From: Marinobacter adhaerens HP15
Lineage (GTDB): Bacteria > Pseudomonadota > Gammaproteobacteria > Pseudomonadales > Oleiphilaceae
Direction of reading: 5' to 3'
Assembly: GCF_000166295.1 (NCBI RefSeq)
Contig: NC_017506.1
Coordinates: 2,418,001 to 2,482,000 of the forward strand
Length of the DNA: 64,000 nucleotides
Every line of letters starts with the position of its first letter. Within the stretch, counting starts at the first letter, position 1. The notes below the pieces were generated by a model, which did not search any database, was not told the DNA's origin, and was given only the letters and a program-made list of their open reading frames with translations. This document shows, piece by piece, positions 54,737 to 62,170 of the stretch. Made by a program: the position numbers and the translations under genes.

Positions 54737-54846
54737 GGCAGAGTTGAGGGGCTTTTTGCGGAAATGTCTGAAGCCAAGGATGGCTTCAGTCAAGCGCACA
54801 TGGATGTGCTAGTAGCGGTTTCCGGAAAAAGCCCCTCAACTCTGCC
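54737..54846 (+). repeat. Three-way-junction repeat, copy 4 (110 nt)
   Basis: 28-nt arms (54737-54764 and 54819-54846) match at 27 of 28. The 54-nt core has TGTC, hairpin 1 (CTGAAGCC-AAGGAT-GGCTTCAG), TCAAGC, hairpin 2 (GCACA-TGGA-TGTGC) and CTAGTAGCGG. It lies in the divergent gap between the coiled-coil gene and purE and ends 16 nt before the purE -35 box. Confidence 0.92.
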
Positions 54847-54861
54847 TTCCACCGAGGTTTG

Positions 54862-54890
54862 TTGCATGGTAGGTGGCCAAAACATACAAT
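54862..54890 (+). promoter_or_regulatory. Sigma70 promoter for purEK
   Basis: TTGCAT, 17-nt spacer, TACAAT. It is about 35 nt upstream of the purE ATG and directly follows repeat copy 4. Confidence 0.65.
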
Positions 54891-54924
54891 GGCCGGCTTT
54901 CCAATTATCACAGGACTGTTGCAT

Positions 54925-55416
54925 ATGCAGCCGCTTGTAGGACTCATCATGGGCTCCAAATCCGACTGGCCCACCATGGAACACGCCGCCACCATGCTCG
55001 AAAAACTCGGCGTGCCCTATGAAACCAAAGTCGTCTCGGCCCATCGCACACCGGATCTGCTTTTCGACTACGCCAAAACGGCCGCAGACCGCGGTTTGAA
55101 AGTCATTATTGCGGGCGCCGGCGGCGCAGCGCACCTGCCGGGCATGGTTGCCTCGCAAACCGCCCTGCCGGTCCTTGGTGTTCCTGTTCAGTCCAAAACC
55201 CTGAATGGCCTGGATTCATTGCTCTCCATCGTCCAGATGCCAGGCGGCATCGCTGTCGGCACCCTCGCTATTGGCAAAGCCGGCGCAACCAACGCTGGCC
55301 TGCTGGCAGCGCAGATTATTGGCACCTCGGACGACAGCGTACGCAAAGCGGTTGAGCAGTTCCGGGCCACTCAGACCGAAACGATTCTGGACAATCCTGA
55401 TCCTCGGGACCAGTAA
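54925..55416 (+). CDS. purE: N5-carboxyaminoimidazole ribonucleotide mutase PurE
   Basis: 163-residue class I PurE. It moves the carboxylate of N5-CAIR to carbon to make CAIR in de novo purine synthesis. Motifs: [36 protein letters not shown] chose the ATG at 54925 because the upstream extension (to 54859) overlaps the promoter and lacks homology. purK follows 17 nt later, making the normal purE-purK pair. Confidence 0.97.
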   Translation: MQPLVGLIMGSKSDWPTMEHAATMLEKLGVPYETKVVSAHRTPDLLFDYAKTAADRGLKVIIAGAGGAAHLPGMVASQTALPVLGVPVQSKTLNGLDSLLSIVQMPGGIAVGTLAIGKAGATNAGLLAAQIIGTSDDSVRKAVEQFRATQTETILDNPDPRDQ

Positions 55417-55433
55417 CAGGCAGGAGAACTCGA

Positions 55434-56552
55434 ATGAGAATTGGTGTACTGGGCGCCGGCCAACTGGGAAGAATGCTGGCACTGGCCGGATACCCACTGG
55501 CCAAGACCTTTGTTTTCTATGACATGTCCGGCAGCCCCAGTGCTGGCCTTGGTGAAGTCATCATCGATCGCGAGGGCCAGTACCTGGACGATTTCCTCTC
55601 CCGGGTCGACCGTGTTACCTATGAGTTCGAACACCTGCCAGTAGACGTGGCCGAGAAAATTGCTGCTCACAAACCGGTTCACCCCTGCCCCCGGGCGTTG
55701 CAGGTGTGTCAGAACCGGGAAGCGGAAAAGACTCTGTTCGGCGAGCTGGGCATCCCCACGCCAGAATGGAAAATTGCCGATAGCGCCGCCTCGTTGAAAG
55801 CCGCGGCCGAAGAACTTGGCTGCCCGGTGGTAGCGAAGTCCAACACCGAAGGATACGACGGCAAAGGACAGGCCGTACTCAAATCCCCTGAGGACGCCGA
55901 GGCCGCCTGGACCTCCATCGGCCACCCCCGCCTTATCGTGGAAAAGTTCGTCGACTTCCACCGGGAAGTGTCGATTATCGCCGTTCGCGCTGAAGACGGT
56001 GAGCTGGCGTTCTACCCGATGGCGGAGAACACCCACCACGAGGGAATTCTGCGCTACTCCATTGCGCCTGCTCCTAAGCTCGAGAAGCACGTTCAGGAAG
56101 ATGCGGAGCGGTACATCAAGGCACTACTGAACGAATTGGACTATGTCGGCGTATTAACGCTTGAGTTGTTCGAGACAACCGATGGCCTGGTCGCCAACGA
56201 GATGGCGCCCAGGGTTCACAACTCGGGGCACTGGACCATCGAAGGCGCGATGACCAGCCAGTTCGAGAACCACATTCGCGCGGTAAGCGGGCACCCTCTT
56301 GGCAATGTTGCTCCACGTGGTTTGAGCTGCATGATCAATATCATCGGAGAGCACGGCGACATCGAGCGAATCCTCGAACTGCCCTACGCCCATGTTCATC
56401 TTTATAATAAGGGTGAGCGACCGGGTCGGAAGCTGGGCCACGTAAACATACTGGCCGACAGCTACGAAGAGCTCGTCTGGCGGGTGAAGAACTGCGCCCA
56501 GTTCCTGCCGGGCAGCCCAGAGTTTAAAAGTTCTTTAACACCAAAGGGTTGA
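55434..56552 (+). CDS. purK: N5-carboxyaminoimidazole ribonucleotide synthase PurK
   Basis: 372-residue ATP-grasp enzyme that carboxylates AIR with bicarbonate and ATP to N5-CAIR. The N-terminal MRIGVLGAGQLGRMLALAG, the ATP-grasp segments VVAKSNTEGYDGKGQAV and EKFVDFHREVSII, and the metal-binding EMAPRVHNSGHWTIEGA are present. Its stop overlaps the -35 of the sodB promoter. Confidence 0.98.
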   Translation: MRIGVLGAGQLGRMLALAGYPLAKTFVFYDMSGSPSAGLGEVIIDREGQYLDDFLSRVDRVTYEFEHLPVDVAEKIAAHKPVHPCPRALQVCQNREAEKTLFGELGIPTPEWKIADSAASLKAAAEELGCPVVAKSNTEGYDGKGQAVLKSPEDAEAAWTSIGHPRLIVEKFVDFHREVSIIAVRAEDGELAFYPMAENTHHEGILRYSIAPAPKLEKHVQEDAERYIKALLNELDYVGVLTLELFETTDGLVANEMAPRVHNSGHWTIEGAMTSQFENHIRAVSGHPLGNVAPRGLSCMINIIGEHGDIERILELPYAHVHLYNKGERPGRKLGHVNILADSYEELVWRVKNCAQFLPGSPEFKSSLTPKG

Positions 56553-56576
56553 TCTGACTCAAATCGACCCTATATT
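56549..56576 (+). promoter_or_regulatory. Sigma70 promoter for sodB
   Basis: TTGATC, 16-nt spacer, TATATT. It lies 48 nt before the sodB ATG and overlaps the purK stop. Spacing and -10 are good; -35 is weaker. Confidence 0.5.
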
Positions 56577-56623
56577 GGGGTAACGAACATCAACATAAAC
56601 AGAGAGACAGGGAGAACGACCTC

Positions 56624-57202
56624 ATGGCATTTGAACTTCCCGCACTGCCCTACGAAAAGAACGCACTGGAACCGCACATCTCTCAGGAAACGCTCGAGTA
56701 CCATTACGGCAAGCATCACAACACCTACGTCACCAAGCTCAATGGCCTGATCGAAGGTACTGACAACGCCAACAAATCTCTTGAAGACATCATCAAGAGT
56801 GCCAGCGGCCCGCTGTTCAACAACGCCGCACAGGTCTGGAACCACACCTTCTACTGGCACTGCCTGAGCCCGAACGGCGGTGGTGAACCCACCGGTGCTG
56901 CCAAGGAAGCGATCGAGAAGGCGTTCGGTTCTTTCGAAGATTTCAAGAAAGAATTCAATGACAAAGCAGCCAACAACTTCGGTTCTGGCTGGACCTGGCT
57001 GGTGAAAAAAGCGGACGGCTCCGTTGCCATCGCGAATACCAGCAATGCTGAAACGCCGTTGACCGGTGCCGACAAGCCGGTACTGACCGTCGACGTCTGG
57101 GAGCACGCGTACTACATCGACTATCGCAACTCCCGCCCGAACTACCTGGAAGCTTTCTGGAACCTGGTGAACTGGGATTTCGTAAACGAAAACCTGGCCT
57201 GA
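56624..57202 (+). CDS. sodB: Iron superoxide dismutase
   Basis: 192-residue cytosolic Fe-SOD. Metal ligands: His in YHYGKHHNTYV, His in QVWNHTFYWHCL, Asp and His in DVWEHAYYIDY. The NNAAQVWNHTFYW stretch matches Fe rather than Mn enzymes. It is followed by a strong terminator at 57248-57271. Confidence 0.97.
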   Translation: MAFELPALPYEKNALEPHISQETLEYHYGKHHNTYVTKLNGLIEGTDNANKSLEDIIKSASGPLFNNAAQVWNHTFYWHCLSPNGGGEPTGAAKEAIEKAFGSFEDFKKEFNDKAANNFGSGWTWLVKKADGSVAIANTSNAETPLTGADKPVLTVDVWEHAYYIDYRNSRPNYLEAFWNLVNWDFVNENLA

Positions 57203-57247
57203 TCCCGGCCTCGCTTCCAGACTCAGTCTAAAACGACTGTGATCAAG

Positions 57248-57271
57248 CGCCCGCCCCTGGCGGGCGTTTTT
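57248..57271 (+). terminator. Rho-independent terminator after sodB
   Basis: CGCCCGCC-cct-GGCGGGCG followed by five T. It starts 46 nt after the sodB stop. The rest of the 284-nt gap to the next gene holds no feature I can name. Confidence 0.93.
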
Positions 57272-57486
57272 GTGTCTGCTATACCCAAGCAATTACAATT
57301 TGATACAAGCACACTCTGAAATCTTTGGAAAAATCGCCGATACTCCATGAAGATATCGCGAACCTGAACCATACTTGGAAACAACCATCAGGGTGAGCCC
57401 CCACGCACATCACCCAAAGTGCGACACCTTTGCCCTGAACCTTGCAGATCAGCGGCTCTGCAAAAACCGGAACAAGACAGGCTTGA

Positions 57487-59547
57487 ATGCAAAACTCCTT
57501 CGAGGTTGAACATCGCCTGGGCTATCGAATCTTACGGTGGATTCTTGCGGTGGCCCTTGCCAGTGGCGTCGTTGTCAGTGCCATACAGGTCATCCTGGAC
57601 GCCCAACGTGTGTCCAGAGGGCTGGATAGCGATGCCAAGCAAACCATCGCGATGGTGAAAGACGCAGCCACCCAGGCGGTGTTCAGCATCGACGCCGAAC
57701 TCGCGCAACAAGTCGTGGACGGCCTCTTCGCCAAGGAAGCGGTCCACATGGCCCGCATCGTCCACCCTGACGGCGACCCACTGGGAGATCGCAGCCGTCC
57801 ACTCCAGGAAACCGCTTTCCGCCCGGTCACCGATCCGATTTTTGACGCCGATCGGCTCTATCGGGAGCCGCTTTTCCGCGAAGGTAATCCGGAAGACGTC
57901 TACGGCTTTCTTGACGTTCACTACGACACCGCAGCAGCGGCCCGTACCTGGTTGGACAGGGCGGCTGTCACTTTCGCTTCCGGCATGGCCACAGCTCTCA
58001 TTCTCGGCATGGTGTTGTTCTATGTATTCCACCTGCTCCTGACGCGCCCCCTCCTCCGAATTGTCAATTCCGTGAGGCAGGTGGATCCTGCGCACCCGGA
58101 TGACCGCCTGGTCACCACGCCATCCGGCCACCAGAGCGACGAACTTGGCCTCTGGGTAAACGCAACCAACAACCTCCTGGTGGCCATCGGCGACAGCCAG
58201 AAACGCCATCGCGAGGCGGAGGACCGGGTGAGCCGTCTCTCACGTTACGACCAGCTCACTGGCCTGCCCAGCCGGGATACCTTCATGGAGTTGCTGGTGC
58301 GGGATATTGAGGATGCCGCCAGGCGCAACGCCCAACTGTCGCTGATTGTCTGCGGCATCGACGATTTCAAATCGGTGAACGAGCAATGCGGTTTCCGGTC
58401 CGGGGACCTTATTCTACAGACCGTTGCCGACCGCCTGACCAACAAACTGGACAATGCCCGCTTCACCATTGCACGCCTCGGCAGCGACCAGTTCGTGGTT
58501 GTCCAGAAAGGACTTCGGGACGGGTTCCAGGCAGCAGACACAGCTGAGCGAATCCTGGCCTGTGTCAATGAGCCCATGCTGGTCGAAGACCAGAACATCT
58601 CAATCAGCGCCACCCTGGGGGTTGCTCTTTACCCCTCCGACACCAGCAAGGCAGACCGACTGCTTCAGAGTGCCGAACAGACCATGACCCTGGCCAAGCA
58701 GAACGGTCACAACCACTTCCAGTTCTATGTCGCCAGCATTGACCAGGAAATCCGGGACCGAAAGCAACTGGAAAAGGATTTGTCCCAGGCTCTTGGTAAT
58801 CACCAATTTCATCTGGTTTACCAGCCCCAGATTAATCTGGAGAGCAAACGGGTAATCGGGGCAGAGGCATTGTTACGTTGGGAGCACCCGACTCGTGGCA
58901 CGGTTCCCCCCGACTTCTTTATCCCGGTGGCCGAAGCAAACGGCTCTATCGTGGAAATTGGCCAGTGGGTTCTGGACCAGGCTTGTTGGCAGGCAGCTCG
59001 CTGGGCCTCGGACGGCTCGCCGCTTCGTATTGCTGTTAATCTCTCGGCCGTTCAGCTGCGCCAGGAAAGCATTGTCGATGATATTCTCGATACCCTGCGA
59101 CGACACAAGATACCGGCCGGTCGGCTGGAGCTGGAGGTAACAGAAACCAGCTTCATGACCAACCTGTCAGACGCCGTAGCCAAACTCCACAGACTCAACA
59201 AAGCGGGAATAAGCATCGCGGTGGACGACTTTGGAACCGGCTACTCGTCACTGACCTACCTCAAACAGATGCCGGTACAGCATCTGAAGATCGACAAACA
59301 GTTTATCCGCGATCTGCTGGTCAATGAGGAAGATACCCGAATCGCCAATACCATCATCGACCTTGGCAAGAGTCTGAACCTGTCAGTGGTTGCTGAAGGG
59401 GTGGAAACGGCAGAGCAGGAATATTACCTGAGCCAGCGTGGCTGCAAGCTCGCCCAGGGCTATTTTTTCAGCAAGCCGTTGCCGCCGCGTGAATTTGAGA
59501 CCTTCGTTAAAGGTTTTCACGAGCAGATCGTGGAAAATAACCTCTGA
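57487..59547 (+). CDS. Membrane GGDEF/EAL protein, probable c-di-GMP phosphodiesterase
   Basis: 686 residues. A periplasmic sensor region (about 40-155) is flanked by two membrane helices (about 15-37 and 160-185), followed by a HAMP-like segment, a GGDEF domain (about 245-405) and an EAL domain (about 430-680). The GGDEF active site reads GSDQF (332-336), so cyclase activity is unlikely. The EAL part is complete: E460 in GAEALLRWEHP, EVTETSFMTN, DDFGTGYSSLTYLK and GVETAEQ. It may lower c-di-GMP, which FleQ would sense. lemA follows 22 nt downstream. Confidence 0.88.
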   Translation: MQNSFEVEHRLGYRILRWILAVALASGVVVSAIQVILDAQRVSRGLDSDAKQTIAMVKDAATQAVFSIDAELAQQVVDGLFAKEAVHMARIVHPDGDPLGDRSRPLQETAFRPVTDPIFDADRLYREPLFREGNPEDVYGFLDVHYDTAAAARTWLDRAAVTFASGMATALILGMVLFYVFHLLLTRPLLRIVNSVRQVDPAHPDDRLVTTPSGHQSDELGLWVNATNNLLVAIGDSQKRHREAEDRVSRLSRYDQLTGLPSRDTFMELLVRDIEDAARRNAQLSLIVCGIDDFKSVNEQCGFRSGDLILQTVADRLTNKLDNARFTIARLGSDQFVVVQKGLRDGFQAADTAERILACVNEPMLVEDQNISISATLGVALYPSDTSKADRLLQSAEQTMTLAKQNGHNHFQFYVASIDQEIRDRKQLEKDLSQALGNHQFHLVYQPQINLESKRVIGAEALLRWEHPTRGTVPPDFFIPVAEANGSIVEIGQWVLDQACWQAARWASDGSPLRIAVNLSAVQLRQESIVDDILDTLRRHKIPAGRLELEVTETSFMTNLSDAVAKLHRLNKAGISIAVDDFGTGYSSLTYLKQMPVQHLKIDKQFIRDLLVNEEDTRIANTIIDLGKSLNLSVVAEGVETAEQEYYLSQRGCKLAQGYFFSKPLPPREFETFVKGFHEQIVENNL

Positions 59548-59569
59548 ACCACTACCTCTAGGAGTTGCC

Positions 59570-60157
59570 ATGGGAACCACTGTTATCGGCCTGATCGTTA
59601 TCGCCGTCGTTGTTTTCTATCTGGTCTTTATCTACAACCGCCTGGTTTCCCTGCGCAACCAGTTCAAAAACGGGTTTGCCCAGATTGATGTTCAACTGCA
59701 GCGTCGGCACGACCTTATTCCGAATCTTGTGGAAGCGGCAAAAGCCTATCTGACCCACGAAAAAAGCACCCTCACCCAGGTGATGGAAGCCCGTAACAAT
59801 GCGGTCAGCGCCCAAAAAGACGCCGCCAAGGATCCTGGCGATGGAACCAAGATCCAACGCCTGGGCAGCGCCGAAAACCTGCTCACCAAGGCGCTCGCAA
59901 ATTTCTACGCCGTGGCCGAGAACTATCCGGAGCTGAAGGCCAACGAAACCATTCAGCAACTGATGGAAGAACTCTCCAGCACCGAGAACCGGGTCGCCTT
60001 TGCCCGCCAGGCCTATAACGATGGCGTCATGAGCTACAACATTTTCCGGGAGCAGTTCCCGAATAATGTTATCGCCGGCATGTTTGCGTTCAAGGAAACG
60101 TCGCAACTGGAACTGGAATCACCGGAAGCCCGTCAGGCACCGAAAGTGGCCTTCTGA
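59570..60157 (+). CDS. LemA family protein
   Basis: 195 residues: one N-terminal membrane helix (VIGLIVIAVVVFYLVFIYNRLV) and the LemA helical domain (AQIDVQLQRRHDLIPNLVEAAKAYL, ENRVAFARQAYNDGVMSYN, IREQFPNNVIAGMF-like end). Its function is not settled. I chose the ATG at 59570 with TAGGAG upstream. It is paired with the M48 protease gene 11 nt downstream, a conserved pairing. Confidence 0.93.
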   Translation: MGTTVIGLIVIAVVVFYLVFIYNRLVSLRNQFKNGFAQIDVQLQRRHDLIPNLVEAAKAYLTHEKSTLTQVMEARNNAVSAQKDAAKDPGDGTKIQRLGSAENLLTKALANFYAVAENYPELKANETIQQLMEELSSTENRVAFARQAYNDGVMSYNIFREQFPNNVIAGMFAFKETSQLELESPEARQAPKVAF

Positions 60158-60168
60158 GGCCCTGAGTC

Positions 60169-62166
60169 ATGGCTCATCCCGGTTTCTTTCAGCGCCAGGC
60201 CCACGCCCGGCGCAACACCACTCTGCTGGTTTTTCTTTTCCTGACGGCGGTCGCGTTTATCACGCTTGCCGTCTGCCTTGTGGGTTATTTTGTAACCCGT
60301 AGTGAATCCTCCGGTCTTGCGTTCCACCACTGGCTGCTCTCCAATCATGGCCTGCTGACCGCCGTTACGGTTGTTTCCCTGATTGTTCTGGGTTCCCTGC
60401 TCCGCTGGGTTGATCTGGCGGGAGGTGGCGACCGGGTCGCCAAAATGGTTGGCGCCAGGCCCATTGACCCCGATACCCGCGACAGTGACGAGCGCAAACT
60501 GCGCAACATCGTTGAGGAAATGGCTATTGCCAGTGGTGTCTCAGTGCCGGAACTCTATGTGATGGATCAGGAAACCGGCATCAACGCTTTTGTGGCCGGC
60601 TACACTCCCGGTGAGGCCGTCATGGTCGTCACCCACGGCGCCATCACCCAGTTATCCCGGGACGAACTGCAAGGCGTGGTCGCCCATGAATTCAGCCATA
60701 TTTTCAACGGGGACATGCGGCTCAACGTTCGGCTCATTGCCCTGCTTGCCGGCATCCTGATGATCGGACAGATTGGCGGCTTTCTGCTGCGCGCATCCTT
60801 CTACCGCGGCCACCGTGTGGGTCGATCACGGGACGGTCGGGCCCAGGCGGCCATGGGCATCATTGGTCTGGCGCTTTTTGTGATTGGCTATGTGGGCGTT
60901 TTCTTCGGCCGGCTGATACAGGCGGCGGTCTCCAGACAACGCGAAATGCTGGCAGACGCATCCTCCGTGCAGTTTACGCGTAACCCCGAGGGTATTGCCG
61001 GCGCCCTGTTCAAGATTGGTATGAAGGGCGGCTACCTGGACACAACCAGCCACGCCAGCGACATGAATCACATGTGTTTTGGCGAAAGTGCGCGGATGAA
61101 ATTCACCTCTTTGCTGGCATCCCACCCGCCCATAGATGAGCGAATCAATGCCATTCAGCCCGGCATGCTGGCCAGATTACGCAGCCGGCTCAGGGATACC
61201 GAACCAGGTGCCGACCTATACCGGGGAGGCTCTGGAGCACCAGAAGCGGGCGCGTCCGGGTTTAGTGGCGCGGCAACCGACATACTCGGGCCGGTTACCG
61301 GCAGGAGTGGCAGAACCTCACCGCTTGCATCCAGCCCGGAAAAAACCATAAAACCGGCCCGGAAATTTTCAGATCAGGTCGGCACTATCAACCGGCAAAG
61401 CGAAGATTTCGCCCTGCGTTTTCTGGAACGCCTGCCAGCCACCTTCCGAAACCTGCTGTACACCCGGGCCGGGGCCACGCAGCTCTGCTATGCCATGCTG
61501 ATCAGCGAACTGCCGCGTCCACAGCAAACGGAACGGCTGAACCTGCTGCCGGCACACCCGGTATTGGGCAGCCAGCCGGATCTACTCAAGAAACTGCTGC
61601 CGGCGCTGAAAACCATCGGCGATGGCGTCCGTTTCCCTGCCCTGGAGCTGGCCATGCCTGCCCTTCGCAAGCTGGACCCGGAAGAGCGGGAGTTGCTCAT
61701 TACCAATGTCCAGAAACTGGTGGCGGCGGATAACCGGGTTACCCTGTTTGAACTCGCTCTGACAAGCTTCCTGTCACGCCACCTGGGCGACGAAGCAGCC
61801 AGAGTGGTACCGGTGCGCTATAGGAGCTACAAACCGGTCATGCCGGCCCTCCAGAGGCTCCTGAGCTTGATGGCAAGGGCTGGGTCTGAGCCCCAATCTG
61901 ACGCCGAGAAGCTCTATCGGGAGGCCATGGCCGGCTTCATGAATGCGAAGGATGGAGTGGAGCCGGTTCTGGAAAAAGTCACCATGCGCCAGCTACGGGA
62001 AGCGTTGACCGCGTTGAACGGTCTTTCACCGCTGCTGAAACCGGCAATCATCGATGCCTGTGGGCACTGCATTACCCGCGACGGGAAAGTGGAAACCCGG
62101 GAGTATGAATTGATGCGGCTGGTGGCGGACCAGATGGATTGCCCGATGCCGCCACTGGCTGTCTGA
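60169..62166 (+). CDS. Membrane M48-family metalloprotease (HtpX-like)
   Basis: 665 residues. Two N-terminal membrane helices (about 20-45 and 55-78) precede the peptidase domain with zinc motif HEFSH (H173-H177) and a distal Glu in QREMLADASSVQFT. Further helices lie between. The region after about residue 340 is a long helical extension (to 665) not found in HtpX, ending with a likely folded helical domain. It is probably a quality-control protease partnered with LemA. It converges with gspD 4 nt away. Confidence 0.9.
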   Translation: MAHPGFFQRQAHARRNTTLLVFLFLTAVAFITLAVCLVGYFVTRSESSGLAFHHWLLSNHGLLTAVTVVSLIVLGSLLRWVDLAGGGDRVAKMVGARPIDPDTRDSDERKLRNIVEEMAIASGVSVPELYVMDQETGINAFVAGYTPGEAVMVVTHGAITQLSRDELQGVVAHEFSHIFNGDMRLNVRLIALLAGILMIGQIGGFLLRASFYRGHRVGRSRDGRAQAAMGIIGLALFVIGYVGVFFGRLIQAAVSRQREMLADASSVQFTRNPEGIAGALFKIGMKGGYLDTTSHASDMNHMCFGESARMKFTSLLASHPPIDERINAIQPGMLARLRSRLRDTEPGADLYRGGSGAPEAGASGFSGAATDILGPVTGRSGRTSPLASSPEKTIKPARKFSDQVGTINRQSEDFALRFLERLPATFRNLLYTRAGATQLCYAMLISELPRPQQTERLNLLPAHPVLGSQPDLLKKLLPALKTIGDGVRFPALELAMPALRKLDPEERELLITNVQKLVAADNRVTLFELALTSFLSRHLGDEAARVVPVRYRSYKPVMPALQRLLSLMARAGSEPQSDAEKLYREAMAGFMNAKDGVEPVLEKVTMRQLREALTALNGLSPLLKPAIIDACGHCITRDGKVETREYELMRLVADQMDCPMPPLAV

Positions 62167-62170
62167 GCGC

